A stretch of 9,216 nucleotides of DNA from an uncultured Clostridia bacterium (GTDB taxonomy: Bacteria > Bacillota > Clostridia > Christensenellales > Aristaeellaceae). The translations under genes and the position numbers were made by a program. Position 1 is the first letter of the stretch; each line of letters starts with the position of its first letter. The stretch lies in NCBI GenBank assembly GCA_946410395.1, contig CAMKAE010000078.1, positions 1-9,216 on the forward strand, given 5' to 3'. This document shows, one piece after another, positions 1-7,934 of the stretch. The notes below the pieces were generated by a model that worked only from the letters and a program-made list of their open reading frames with translations, did no database searches and was not told the DNA's origin.

Positions 1-2600
1 TGATTGATGGCGTCCATGGGGGTCAGAGCCATCACGTCGATGGCCTTGATCTCCTCGATCAGCTCCGTGCGCTGGTAGGCGAACAGGTCCACCTGCTCAT
101 CGGCCCGGTCCTTCTGGTCCTCGCCCAGAATGCTCCGGCCGATGTTGTTGCCGCCCACGTCGCTGACCTCCAGCCGGGCCTGGATCTCCTGGGCGCGCAT
201 AACCACTTCCGTGGGCACGCCCGCGATCCGGGCCACCTGAACGCCGTAGGAGCGGTCCGCGCCGCCCCGTTCGATTCGGCGCAGGAAGATCACGTTCTCG
301 CCGTGCTCCTTCACCGTGCTGCAGTAGTTGCGCACGCCCGGGATGTGGCCCTCCAGCTCGCTGAGTTCATGGTAGTGGGTCGCGAAGAGGGTTTTCGCGC
401 CGCACTTGCGCTGATCCGTCAGGTATTCCACCACCGCCCAGGCGATGGCCAGGCCGTCGAAGGTGGACGTGCCCCGGCCGATCTCGTCGAGGATGATCAG
501 CGAGTTCCGGGTGGCGTTGCGCAGGATGTAGGCGGTCTCGGACATCTCCACCATGAAGGTGCTCTGCCCGCTGGCCAGGTCGTCCGAAGCCCCCACGCGG
601 GTGAAGATCCGGTCCACGACGGGGATCCGGGCGCTGTCCGCCGGCACGAAGGAGCCGATGTGCGCCATCAGCGTGATCAGCGCCACCTGCCGCATGTAGG
701 TGCTCTTGCCGGCCATGTTGGGACCTGTGATGATCAGCATCCGCTGCTCCTCCAGGTCCATGTGGGTGTCGTTGGGGACAAAGCCCTCGTCCCGCAGGGT
801 GGCCTCCACCACGGGATGCCGGCCGCCGATGATCTCCATCGCGCCGTCGGTGACGATCTCCGGGCGCACATAATGGTTGTCCACGGCCGTGCGGGCCAGG
901 GACAGCAGGGCGTCCAGGGTCTTGAGCTGCAGAGCGGTCTGCTGAATGGCCGCCAGACGCTCCGAAAGCCGGTCGCGGATCTCCCCGAACAGCTGCAGCT
1001 CCAGCCGCACGGCCTGCTCCTGCGCCCCGACGATCTTCTGCTCCAGCTCCTTGAGCTCCGGCGTGACGAAGCGCTCCGCATTGGTCATGGTCTGCCGCCG
1101 GGTGTAGTCCTCCGGGACCATGTCCAGATAGGACTTAGTGACCTCGATATAGTAGCCGAAGACCCGGTTGTACTGCACGCGAAGGTTGCGGATGCCGGTG
1201 CGCTCCCGCTCCCGCTGCTCCAGCTCCAGCACCCAGCGCCGGCCGTCGGTAGCCGCGGCCCGGTACTCGTCGAGCATCGGGGAATAGCCGTCGCGGATCA
1301 GCCCACCCTCGGTGATCACCGCCGGGGCGTCCGGATTGACGGCCCGCTCAAGCAGGTCCGTCAGGTCCGCCAGCGGGTCCATCCGGTCCCGGATGTCCCG
1401 CAACGCAGCGCACTGCGCTCCGCTCAACAGGCCGCGGATCCCCGGGACCTTGCCCAGGGAGGCGCCCAGGGCCAGGCAGTCCCGGGCGTTGAGGCTGCGG
1501 TAGGCCACCTTGCTCAGCAGGCGCTCGATGTCGTAGACGCCCTTGAGCTCTTCGGCAAGGGTCATGGCCAGCACATGCTCGCCGGCCAGCTCCGCCACCG
1601 CGTCCAGCCGGAAGCCGATGGCCTCCGGGTCCAGCAGCGGCTCCTCGATCCAGCTGCGCAGCAGCCGCCCGCCCATCGCGGTGGAGGTGCGGTCCAGCAG
1701 CCACAGCAGCGAGCCCTTCCGGCTGCGGGAGCGGATGCTCTCGGTCAGCTCCAGGTTGCGGCGGGTGTTGCGGTCCAGGAGCATCGTGCGCCCGGCGGGG
1801 TCGATGCGCAGGCCGGTGATGTGCTCCAGGGCGTTCTTCTGGGTGCTGTTCAGATATTTCATCAGGGCGCCCGCCGCGCAGGCCGCCGCCCGATACTCCT
1901 CCGAGAGGCCCAGGGAGGTGAGGTCCCGCAGGTGAAAGTGCGCGCACAGGGCGTCGGAGGCGTTGGCAAAACTGTACCAGGACGCGCTCTGCTCGGTGGC
2001 GGCGGGCAGCTCCCGGCCCAGCGCCTCCCGCAGCCGCACCAGGTCGTGGGTGATGATCTCCCGGGGAGCCGTGCGGGACAGTTCGTCCGGCAGCTGCCGC
2101 GTCCCGGCGATCTCCCGCACGAAAAACGCGCCGGTGGACACGTCGGCATAGGCCAGGCCCACCCGCTCGGACTGGAAACAGACGGAGAGGATATAGCTGT
2201 TGCTGTGCTCGTCCAGCATGCTGGGATCGTTGAGGGTGCCGGGCGTGTAGACCCGAATCACGTCCCGCTCCACCAGCCCCTTGGCCGTGGCCGGGTCCTC
2301 CATCTGCTCGCACACCGCCACGCGGTGGCCCAGGGCGATGAGCTTCTCCACATAGCCGTTGACCGCGTGGAAGGGCACGCCGCACATCGGCGCCCGCTCC
2401 GGCAGGCCGCAGTCCCGGCCCGTCAGCGTCAGCTCCAGCTCATGGGCCGCGGTGACCGCGTCCTCGAAGAACATTTCATAGAAGTCCCCGAGGCGGTACA
2501 TGAGGATCTCGTCCTCGTGCTCCCGCTTGATGGCCAGGTACTGCTTCATCATCGGGGTCACAGACGCCATCAGCTCCGCGAAATTCTCCCGGGTGTCCAT
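1..2600 (-). CDS. mutS: DNA mismatch repair protein MutS (C-terminus cut by window edge)
   Basis: MutS recognises mismatches and small loops in newly replicated DNA and recruits MutL in an ATP-dependent way. I read 866 codons in one unbroken frame from the ATG at 2600; the frame is still open at base 1. By family length only about 10-20 residues should be missing. Visible marks: the mismatch-reading motif GDFYE with F40 and E42 (the Phe-x-Glu wedge), Walker A GPNMAGKST at residues 626-634, Walker B ILDE with D705 and E706 followed by GRGTSTFDG, and the ATHYHEL histidine motif. Near the C-terminus QVDLF (836-840) fits the QxxLF sliding-clamp binding consensus. It is the last gene of the run in this window and starts 2 nt after the stop of the small cysteine-rich gene. 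A GTG at 2606 is an alternative start: it would overlap that stop as GTGA and sits 6 nt from a GGGTGA. By Bacillota gene order mutL may follow to the left; that lies outside the window. Confidence 0.97.
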   Translation of the reverse strand, partial: MDTRENFAELMASVTPMMKQYLAIKREHEDEILMYRLGDFYEMFFEDAVTAAHELELTLTGRDCGLPERAPMCGVPFHAVNGYVEKLIALGHRVAVCEQMEDPATAKGLVERDVIRVYTPGTLNDPSMLDEHSNSYILSVCFQSERVGLAYADVSTGAFFVREIAGTRQLPDELSRTAPREIITHDLVRLREALGRELPAATEQSASWYSFANASDALCAHFHLRDLTSLGLSEEYRAAACAAGALMKYLNSTQKNALEHITGLRIDPAGRTMLLDRNTRRNLELTESIRSRSRKGSLLWLLDRTSTAMGGRLLRSWIEEPLLDPEAIGFRLDAVAELAGEHVLAMTLAEELKGVYDIERLLSKVAYRSLNARDCLALGASLGKVPGIRGLLSGAQCAALRDIRDRMDPLADLTDLLERAVNPDAPAVITEGGLIRDGYSPMLDEYRAAATDGRRWVLELEQRERERTGIRNLRVQYNRVFGYYIEVTKSYLDMVPEDYTRRQTMTNAERFVTPELKELEQKIVGAQEQAVRLELQLFGEIRDRLSERLAAIQQTALQLKTLDALLSLARTAVDNHYVRPEIVTDGAMEIIGGRHPVVEATLRDEGFVPNDTHMDLEEQRMLIITGPNMAGKSTYMRQVALITLMAHIGSFVPADSARIPVVDRIFTRVGASDDLASGQSTFMVEMSETAYILRNATRNSLIILDEIGRGTSTFDGLAIAWAVVEYLTDQRKCGAKTLFATHYHELSELEGHIPGVRNYCSTVKEHGENVIFLRRIERGGADRSYGVQVARIAGVPTEVVMRAQEIQARLEVSDVGGNNIGRSILGEDQKDRADEQVDLFAYQRTELIEEIKAIDVMALTPMDAIN

Positions 2601-2602
2601 GT

Positions 2603-2854
2603 TCACGGCCGGTCACCCGCCTTCCGCGCGGGGCAGCCGCCGCAGGAAGCGCAGGAGCGGGCCGGCTCGATGTCGACGTACAGGCCGATGATCTGCCGCA
2701 CGCAGCCCGCGAGGTCGTCCCAGGCCTCCTGGGCCGCCAGCCCCTGCTCCGCGGAGCAGGCCGGATTCGTCCGGGTCTCCCGCAGGGCTTTCCAGGCCTC
2801 GCTGTCCCGCAGGGCCTTCCCCAGTTCGTGTGCCGTCTCAAAAATGTCCGTCAT
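2603..2854 (-). CDS. Miniature YlbF/YmcA-like protein with cysteine-rich tail
   Basis: This 83-residue protein lies between miaB and mutS, the place held by ymcA (ricA) in Bacillus subtilis. Its N-terminal helix (ETAHELGKALRDSEAWKALR, residues 6-25) resembles the first helix of the YlbF/YmcA family. Residues 42-62 (QEAWDDLAGCVRQIIGLYVDI) resemble that family's final helix. Family members usually have about 110-150 residues, so the middle helices seem to be missing. Five cysteines are present: C33, C51, and a tail triad C68-x2-C71-x2-C74. In B. subtilis the YlbF-YmcA-YaaT proteins form a complex that carries Fe-S clusters and affects RNA processing and Spo0A phosphorylation. A cluster or metal site here is inference. 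The ATG overlaps the miaB stop as ATGA, with GGAGAG 5 nt upstream, and the TGA lies 2 nt before the mutS ATG, so the frame is well framed as a real gene. Family assignment rests on remote similarity plus position. Confidence 0.72.
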   Translation of the reverse strand: MTDIFETAHELGKALRDSEAWKALRETRTNPACSAEQGLAAQEAWDDLAGCVRQIIGLYVDIEPARSCASCGGCPARKAGDRP

Positions 2855-4257
2855 AACGTCTCTCCGCAGCGCTCCGCGCTCAGGGTATTGTTCTTTTGTC
2901 CGGTGATCCGCACCCGGATGGTCTGTCCGATGTCCGCCGCGCTGCCCGGGAAGGTGATGGACACCCCGTGTCCGCCCTTGCCGGAGACCTGCCGGTCGCT
3001 CCGGCGCGACAGGCCCTCCGCCAGCACGTCCTCCTCCTGCCCCACGAAGCGCGCCATCATCTCCCGCTGGCGCTTTTCCTGCAGGGCGATGAGGCGCTGG
3101 ATCCGCTCCGTGGCGACCTCCGGCGCGATCTGGTCCGGCATTTTCGCCGCGGCGGTGCCGGTGCGGGGCGAATAGATGAACGTGAAGGCGGAGTCATAGC
3201 CCACCTCGTCCACCAGGGACAGCGTGTCCTCAAACTGGGCCTCCGTCTCCCCGGGGAAGGCGACGATCAGGTCGGTGGTGAGGCCGATGCCCGGCACGGC
3301 TTCGCGCAGCGCCCGCACCTTGGCCAGGTATTCCGCGCGGGTATAGTGCCGGTTCATGCGGCGCAGGATCTCGTCGTTCCCGGCCTGCACCGGCAGATGG
3401 AACTGGGGCAGCACGTGCCGGCAGTCCGCCATGGCGGCGATGAGCCCGTCGGACAGGTCCTTGGGATGGGAGGTCATGAAGCGGATCCGCTCGATCCCCA
3501 GGGCGTCCACCGCCCGGAGCAGCGCCGGGAAATCCGACCCGTCCTCGCCGCGGTAGCTGTTCACGTTCTGGCCCAGGAGCATGATCTCCTTCACGCCGCC
3601 CTCCCGCAGGGCCTCCGCCTCCCGCAGGATGTCCGCCATGCGCCGGGAGCGCTCCCGGCCCCGGACATAGGGCACGATGCAGTAGGAGCAGAAGTTGTCG
3701 CAGCCGTACATGATCGTCAGGTAGGCCGCGTCGCTGCGCAGGCGCCGCACCGGCACCTCCTCGGCGATGACGTCCTCTCCCTCCACCGAGACCACCCGCT
3801 CCCCGGTGATCAGCACCCGCTCCAGCAGACTCGGGAACCGGTGCAGGTTGGCCGTGCCGAAGGCCAGATCCACGAACGGATACTGCTTCAGGATCCGCTC
3901 CGCCATGCCCGGCTCCTGGATCATGCAGCCGCACACCGCGATCATCATCTCCGGCCGCTCCCGGCGGATCTCCTTGAGCCAGGTGACGTTGCCCAGCGCC
4001 CGGCGCTCAGCGTTGTCCCGGACACAGCAGGTGTTGAAGATCACGAAATCGGCCGCCTCGCGCTCTGCCGCGGGCGTCATGCCCATGGCCTCGAGCATGC
4101 CGGCGATCTTTTCCGAGTCGTGGGCGTTCATCTGGCAGCCGTAGGTGACCACATGATAGGTCTGCGGGCGCGCGGAAAGAGCCGCGATCCGGCGCTCGCT
4201 TTCGCGCTGCGCCGCCATCTCGGCCTCGGTGACAATCACGGGGACGCGTGTGGTCAT
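2851..4257 (-). CDS. miaB: tRNA-2-methylthio-N6-dimethylallyladenosine synthase MiaB
   Basis: MiaB is a cytoplasmic radical SAM enzyme that adds a methylthio group to i6A37 next to the anticodon of tRNAs reading U-starting codons, giving ms2i6A. The 468-residue protein has all expected parts. The N-terminal UPF0004 domain carries cluster cysteines C41 (TYGCQMN), C77 or C78 (FNTCCVRDNAE) and C111 (VCGCM). The radical SAM domain has C186, C190 and C193 (YGCDNFCSYC) and continues with GQNVNSY, MTSHP and FHLPVQAGND. A C-terminal TRAM RNA-binding domain spans about 403-463. The FNTCCVRDNAE signature and bacterial layout favour MiaB over MtaB or RimO. The first 30 residues are a variable extension before the conserved part, as is common. 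An AAAGGA lies 8 nt before the ATG and overlaps the stop of the preceding RNase gene. The 3' end overlaps the next gene by 4 bp. Confidence 0.97.
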   Translation of the reverse strand: MTTRVPVIVTEAEMAAQRESERRIAALSARPQTYHVVTYGCQMNAHDSEKIAGMLEAMGMTPAAEREAADFVIFNTCCVRDNAERRALGNVTWLKEIRRERPEMMIAVCGCMIQEPGMAERILKQYPFVDLAFGTANLHRFPSLLERVLITGERVVSVEGEDVIAEEVPVRRLRSDAAYLTIMYGCDNFCSYCIVPYVRGRERSRRMADILREAEALREGGVKEIMLLGQNVNSYRGEDGSDFPALLRAVDALGIERIRFMTSHPKDLSDGLIAAMADCRHVLPQFHLPVQAGNDEILRRMNRHYTRAEYLAKVRALREAVPGIGLTTDLIVAFPGETEAQFEDTLSLVDEVGYDSAFTFIYSPRTGTAAAKMPDQIAPEVATERIQRLIALQEKRQREMMARFVGQEEDVLAEGLSRRSDRQVSGKGGHGVSITFPGSAADIGQTIRVRITGQKNNTLSAERCGETL

Positions 4258-4265
4258 AACACAGA

Positions 4266-4271
4266 TCCTTT
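4266..4271 (-). promoter_or_regulatory. Ribosome binding site of miaB
   Basis: AAAGGA on the minus strand, 8 nt before the ATG at 4257, beginning on the last base of the upstream RNase stop codon. It fixes the miaB start and shows that ribosomes can load here independently, at the one junction of the operon with a real gap (13 nt). Confidence 0.8.
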
Positions 4272-5416
4272 CAGGTTTCGTCGGACGCGGGTTTGGCGCG
4301 CAGGATCTCCCGGAGGGGCCTGCGCGTGCGCCGGCGGGTCATCTCGATCAGGCCCAGGGAGGTGAAGCCGTGGATCACGGTCCGGGCCCGGTCGTGGGAG
4401 AAAGCCTCCCGCAGGGCGTCGAGCACCTCCGCCCGGTGCTCCGCCTCCAGCATGTCGATCATGTCGATGATGATGATGCCGCCCAGGGACCGGAGCCTCA
4501 CCTGGCGGGCGATCTCCCGGCAGGCCTCGCGGTTGACCCGGGTCAGGTTGTTCTCCAAAGCCCGCTTGCCGGTGAATTTCGCGGTGTTCACGTCGATCAC
4601 CGTCAGGGCCTCGCACTCGTCGATCACCAGGTTCGCGCCGCTCTTGAGCCAGGCCTTGCGCCGCAGCGCGTCCTGCAAAAGCGCCGGCACCCCGGCCACC
4701 GCCAGCGGGTCCCGCTCCACCTGCCGGAAGGCCGTGCCTTCGGGCAGCAGCGCCTGCACCGCCGGGTCCTCGGAGATCACGCAGTCGATGCCCGTGGCGG
4801 CGAAGTCCCGCAGCAGCTGTTCCAGGGCGCTCTCCGGCTGCCAGAGCACCGAGGGCGCGGCCGTCACGGCCGCGGCGGCGTCGATGCCCTGCCAGCGCTC
4901 CCACAAGGCCTGCGTCTCCGCGCGGATCGCGTCTTCCTCCGCTTGCGCGGCGGCGGTGCGCATCACCAGCCCGAAGCGGTCCTCCGCCAGGCGGCGGCCC
5001 AGCTCCCGCAGGCGGGCGGCGTCCTCCCGGTCCAGCTTGCCGGAGGCGCCCACCGAGCGGTTTTCGGGCATCAGCACCACGCAGGTGCCGGTCAGTGCAA
5101 TGTCCCGGGTCAGAAAGGCGCCCTTTTCGCCGTGCGCCTCGCGCTGCACCTGCACCGTGACCCGGTCCCCCTCCCGCAGCGGGGCGGCGTCGGGGGCGAT
5201 GCAGCGCTCCTGCAGCGGCAGGAAACCGTTCCGGTCGGTGCCGATGTCCACAAAGGCCGCTTCCATGCCCTTGACGGTGCGGATCACCCGGCCCCGGATC
5301 ACCGTGCCCGGCCGGCCCGGGTCCGCCTCGTCCCGCAGGTATTCGCACAGGCGGCCGTCCTCCGTCACCACGATCTCCCGCGGCGACGCGCCGTTGACCA
5401 GTATCTCGCGCTTCAT
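4271..5416 (-). CDS. rng: Ribonuclease E/G family protein, short form without zinc-link motif
   Basis: RNase E/G enzymes are single-strand-specific endoribonucleases that mature rRNA and start mRNA decay. This 381-residue protein has an S1-type RNA-binding domain near residues 36-110 (VIRGRVIRTVKGMEAAFVDI, then DRNGFLPLQE). It also has the DNase I-like catalytic core with the two metal-binding aspartates: D275 in VIDVN and D318 in GGIIIIDMIDM. The core ends in GFTSLGLIEMTRRR. The family normally continues with CPxCxG, which in RNase E holds a zinc ion that links two protomers. Here the protein ends about 20 residues after EMT without any cysteine, and neither other frame supplies one, so this is not a simple frameshift. 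E. coli RNase G has 489 residues. The ATG at 5416 overlaps the DUF2344 stop as ATGA and is preceded by GGAGG 4 nt upstream. An in-frame ATG 33 codons further upstream runs through the DUF2344 coding region and is rejected. In many Bacillota this gene precedes rplU-rpmA; here it precedes miaB. Confidence 0.9.
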   Translation of the reverse strand: MKREILVNGASPREIVVTEDGRLCEYLRDEADPGRPGTVIRGRVIRTVKGMEAAFVDIGTDRNGFLPLQERCIAPDAAPLREGDRVTVQVQREAHGEKGAFLTRDIALTGTCVVLMPENRSVGASGKLDREDAARLRELGRRLAEDRFGLVMRTAAAQAEEDAIRAETQALWERWQGIDAAAAVTAAPSVLWQPESALEQLLRDFAATGIDCVISEDPAVQALLPEGTAFRQVERDPLAVAGVPALLQDALRRKAWLKSGANLVIDECEALTVIDVNTAKFTGKRALENNLTRVNREACREIARQVRLRSLGGIIIIDMIDMLEAEHRAEVLDALREAFSHDRARTVIHGFTSLGLIEMTRRRTRRPLREILRAKPASDET

Positions 5417-6081
5417 AGCTCCTCCAGCGGAACGATCGCGCCGGCCTCCGTCTCCCCGAGCAGGCGGGTGCGGGTCACCATCGCCCGGGGCTCCGGTATG
5501 CCGGTGAACGCGCACAGGGCCGTCAGCAGCATGGCGGGCTTGCAGGACAGGGTCTCCGTCAGGGCCAGTTCCGCCAGCAGATGGTTTTCCCGCATCTCCA
5601 GCGCGTGGATCAGCGGCCGGATGTCGCAGGGCTTGACGCCGCTCTTCGTCTTCCGGTCCGTGATGATCTCCGCCTGCGCCAGGAAGCCGGGAATGGCCGC
5701 GCCCAGCGTCCGCGTCGCGTCCTCCGGCAGCCGGATGTCATAGCGCGCTGCCCGGACCAGGGCCATGGCGGCGGGGCGGCGCTCGTCCACCGCCCGCGCG
5801 CCCGTCAGCTGCATCTCCGGCGGCAAGGCTTCGTTCATGCGCGCCATGAACACGCCGGGCTCCACCGGCTCGTCGAGGGAGACCTCCATGATCTCGCAGG
5901 TGCTGGCCGCGCCCACCGACAGCGCGGAGGCGAAGGTCAGCAGGATGTGCGGATTGAAGCCCTTGGAATAGCTCACCGGCAGCCCCGAGCGGCGCAGCGC
6001 CCGCTGCATGGCGCGCATGATGTCCAGGTGGCCGATGTGCCGCAGGCGCTCCTGTTTCTCAAACGTGGCCAGGATTCGCAT
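5413..6081 (-). CDS. DUF2344 / TIGR03936 radical SAM-associated protein
   Basis: This 222-residue protein belongs to the TIGR03936 (DUF2344) family, found beside, or fused to, the B12-type radical SAM protein encoded just upstream. The biochemical role of the family is not known to me; partnership with that enzyme is inferred from the constant pairing. Typical features are the opening RILATFEKQERLRHIGHLD (residues 2-20), an adjoining arginine-rich helix with RALRRSGLPVSYSKGFNPH (27-45), and LLTFASALSVGAAS (47-60). I see no signal peptide or membrane segment, so it should be cytoplasmic. Its ATG lies inside the end of the radical SAM gene (23-bp overlap, different frame), with AAGGAG 9 nt upstream (6091-6096), which supports this start. 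The end overlaps the RNase gene by 4 bp. Length is close to the family norm. Confidence 0.92.
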   Translation of the reverse strand: MRILATFEKQERLRHIGHLDIMRAMQRALRRSGLPVSYSKGFNPHILLTFASALSVGAASTCEIMEVSLDEPVEPGVFMARMNEALPPEMQLTGARAVDERRPAAMALVRAARYDIRLPEDATRTLGAAIPGFLAQAEIITDRKTKSGVKPCDIRPLIHALEMRENHLLAELALTETLSCKPAMLLTALCAFTGIPEPRAMVTRTRLLGETEAGAIVPLEEL

Positions 6082-7924
6082 AGGCGCAGACTCCTTTCCA
6101 CTGGTTCAGGCCGCAGCCGTTACAGCCGTGCCGGCAGTCCCGGGTGGTTTCCGCCCGCTGCGCCTTCTCCAGTTCGTGCCGCAGGAAGCGGCGGGTGATG
6201 CCGCTGTCGATGTGCTCCCAGGGCATGACCTCGTCCTCGCCCCGGCGGCGGTAGGCGTACCAGGCCGGGTCCAGCCCGGCGTCCGCGAAGGCCGCCATCC
6301 AGTTCTCAAAGGAGAACAGGTCGCTCCAGCCATCCAGGATGCAGCCGCGGTTCACCGCCGCCTCCAGCACCCGGCCCAGCCGGCGGTCGCCCCGGGAGAA
6401 GCAGGCCTCCAGGAAACTCAGCTCCGGGGTGTGGTAGTTGAAGTTCACGCCCTTGACCGCCCGCAGCTTCTCCTTTAGGTACGCCTGCTTGCGCTTGAGC
6501 TCCTCCAGGGTGTCCTGGGGCTCCCACTGGAAGGGCGTCACGGGCTTGGGCACAAAGCTCGACGTGCTGACCGTCACCCGAAGGCCCTTGGCGCGCTTTT
6601 CCTTAGGGACGGAGAAATAGCAGCGCACCACCTTGGCCGCCAGGTCCGCGATGCCGTCCAGGTCCTCGTCGGTCTCCGTGGGCAGGCCGATCATGAAATA
6701 GAGCTTCACCGCGCTCCAGCCGGAGGAGAAGGCGTCGGTCACCTTCTCCATCAGGTCCGCCTCGGTCACGCCCTTGTTGATCACGTCCCGCAGGCGCTGC
6801 GTGCCGGCCTCCGGCGCGAAGGTCAGGCTGGTCTTGCGCACCTTCTGCGTCTCCTCCAGGCTCTCCTTGAGCACGCTGTCGATGCGCAGGGAGGGCAGGG
6901 AAATGCTGACGCGCTCCTTCTCCAGGTCCTTCATCAGCGCCCGGATCAGCTCCGGCAGGCAGCTGTAGTCGCCGCTGGAGAGGCTGGAGAGGCTGATCTC
7001 CTCATAGCCGGTGGCCTTCTCCAGGTCCCGGGCCAGGCTCCGCAGGGTCTCCAGCGAGCGCTCCCGCACCGGGCGGTAGAGCATGCCCGCCTGGCAGAAG
7101 CGGCAGCCCCGGGTGCAGCCCCGCATGATCTCCAGCATGATGCGGTCGAAGACCACCTCGGTATAGGGGACGGGGAATTCCCGCGGGTAATAGGCCGAAT
7201 CCAGGTCCGTCACGACGCACTTCTTCACCGCCGCAGGCGCCGCGGGATCGTTGGGCGTCACCGAGGCCACCGTGCCGTCGGCGTTATAGGCCACGTCGTA
7301 GAACGCGGGCACATAGACCCCGGGAATCGCCGCCAGGGTGCGCAGCAGCACCTCCCGCGGCGCGCCGGTGGGCTTCCAGTCGCGCACCGCCGCGGTCAGC
7401 TGCAGGGTGACCTCCTCGCCGTCCCCGATCATGAAGGCGTCGATGAAGTCCGCCAGGGGCTCCGGGTTGAACGCACAGGGGCCGCCCGCCACCACCACCG
7501 GGTCGTCCCGCCGCCGCTCCTCCCGGTGCAGCGGCACCCGGCCCAGCTTCAGCATGGCCAGGATGTTGGTGTAGCTCATCTCGTACTGCAGGGTAAAACC
7601 CAGCAGGTCAAAATCCGCCATCGGCCGGCGGCTCTCGGTGGAGAACAGGGGCACGTTCTCCTGTTCCATCAGCGCCTTCATGTCCGTCCAGGGCATGAAA
7701 AAGCGCTCGCAGAGCTGATCCGGCTCCCGGTTCACCAGGCCGTAGAGAATCTTCATCCCCAGGTGGGACATGCCCACCTCGTAGGTGTCCGGGAAGCAGA
7801 AGCCGTAGTGCAGGGCCACGCTGTCCCAGTCCTTGCGGACGGCGTTCATCTCGCCGCCGGTATAGCGCGGGGCCTTCTGGACCTGCTCCAGCATGGCCTC
7901 GATCTTTTCGTCAAAAAGCTGCAT
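6059..7924 (-). CDS. B12-binding-type radical SAM protein, TIGR03960 family
   Basis: A 621-residue radical SAM protein of the TIGR03960 type; its substrate is unknown to me. The N-terminus (EQVQKAPRYTGGE, then FCFPDTYEVGMSHLGMKILY, about residues 13-61) and the segment to about 180 resemble the cobalamin-binding-like domain of this family. I do not see the classic DxHxxG B12 motif. The SAM cluster motif is RGCTRGCRFC with C270, C274 and C277. Downstream, LSSLSSGDYS, SLPSLRID and LTFAPEAGTQRLRDVINKG are family-typical. The C-terminus carries another cysteine set, C597, C601, C604 and C613, which could hold a second cluster (inference). Start choice: ATG 7924 has GGAGG at spacing 5. The in-frame ATG at 7936 overlaps that Shine-Dalgarno sequence, and the open frame further upstream crosses the promoter and runs antisense to dgt. 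It is the first gene of the leftward operon, and its last 23 bases overlap DUF2344. Confidence 0.93.
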   Translation of the reverse strand: MQLFDEKIEAMLEQVQKAPRYTGGEMNAVRKDWDSVALHYGFCFPDTYEVGMSHLGMKILYGLVNREPDQLCERFFMPWTDMKALMEQENVPLFSTESRRPMADFDLLGFTLQYEMSYTNILAMLKLGRVPLHREERRRDDPVVVAGGPCAFNPEPLADFIDAFMIGDGEEVTLQLTAAVRDWKPTGAPREVLLRTLAAIPGVYVPAFYDVAYNADGTVASVTPNDPAAPAAVKKCVVTDLDSAYYPREFPVPYTEVVFDRIMLEIMRGCTRGCRFCQAGMLYRPVRERSLETLRSLARDLEKATGYEEISLSSLSSGDYSCLPELIRALMKDLEKERVSISLPSLRIDSVLKESLEETQKVRKTSLTFAPEAGTQRLRDVINKGVTEADLMEKVTDAFSSGWSAVKLYFMIGLPTETDEDLDGIADLAAKVVRCYFSVPKEKRAKGLRVTVSTSSFVPKPVTPFQWEPQDTLEELKRKQAYLKEKLRAVKGVNFNYHTPELSFLEACFSRGDRRLGRVLEAAVNRGCILDGWSDLFSFENWMAAFADAGLDPAWYAYRRRGEDEVMPWEHIDSGITRRFLRHELEKAQRAETTRDCRHGCNGCGLNQWKGVCAYANPGHV

Positions 7925-7929
7925 ATCGT

Positions 7930-7934
7930 CCTCC
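7930..7934 (-). promoter_or_regulatory. Ribosome binding site setting the radical SAM start
   Basis: GGAGG on the minus strand, 5 nt before ATG 7924. It lies directly after the in-frame ATG at 7936, so that upstream ATG cannot use it. This decides the start of the first operon gene. One arm of the inverted repeat at 7935-7959 abuts it. Confidence 0.8.

Noticed and set aside
303..2906. 867-residue open frame on the plus strand
   Set aside because: It is antisense to mutS and the small YlbF-like gene. Its protein is low-complexity, rich in H, Q, R, G and A, as expected when a GC-rich gene with GC-ending codons is read backwards.
4254..4330. Frameshift as the cause of the missing RNase zinc-link
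   Set aside because: I read the other frames to the miaB start and found no cysteine pair or CPxCxG-like sequence, so one indel would not restore the motif.
5417..5515. 33-codon N-terminal extension of the RNase E/G protein
   Set aside because: It lies inside DUF2344 in another frame, has no family similarity, and the ATGA overlap with its GGAGG supports the start at 5416.
2896..5743. Long plus-strand open frames (489 and 504 residues) opposite miaB and the RNase gene
   Set aside because: Same composition artefact. The minus-strand proteins have clear family motifs, and these have none.
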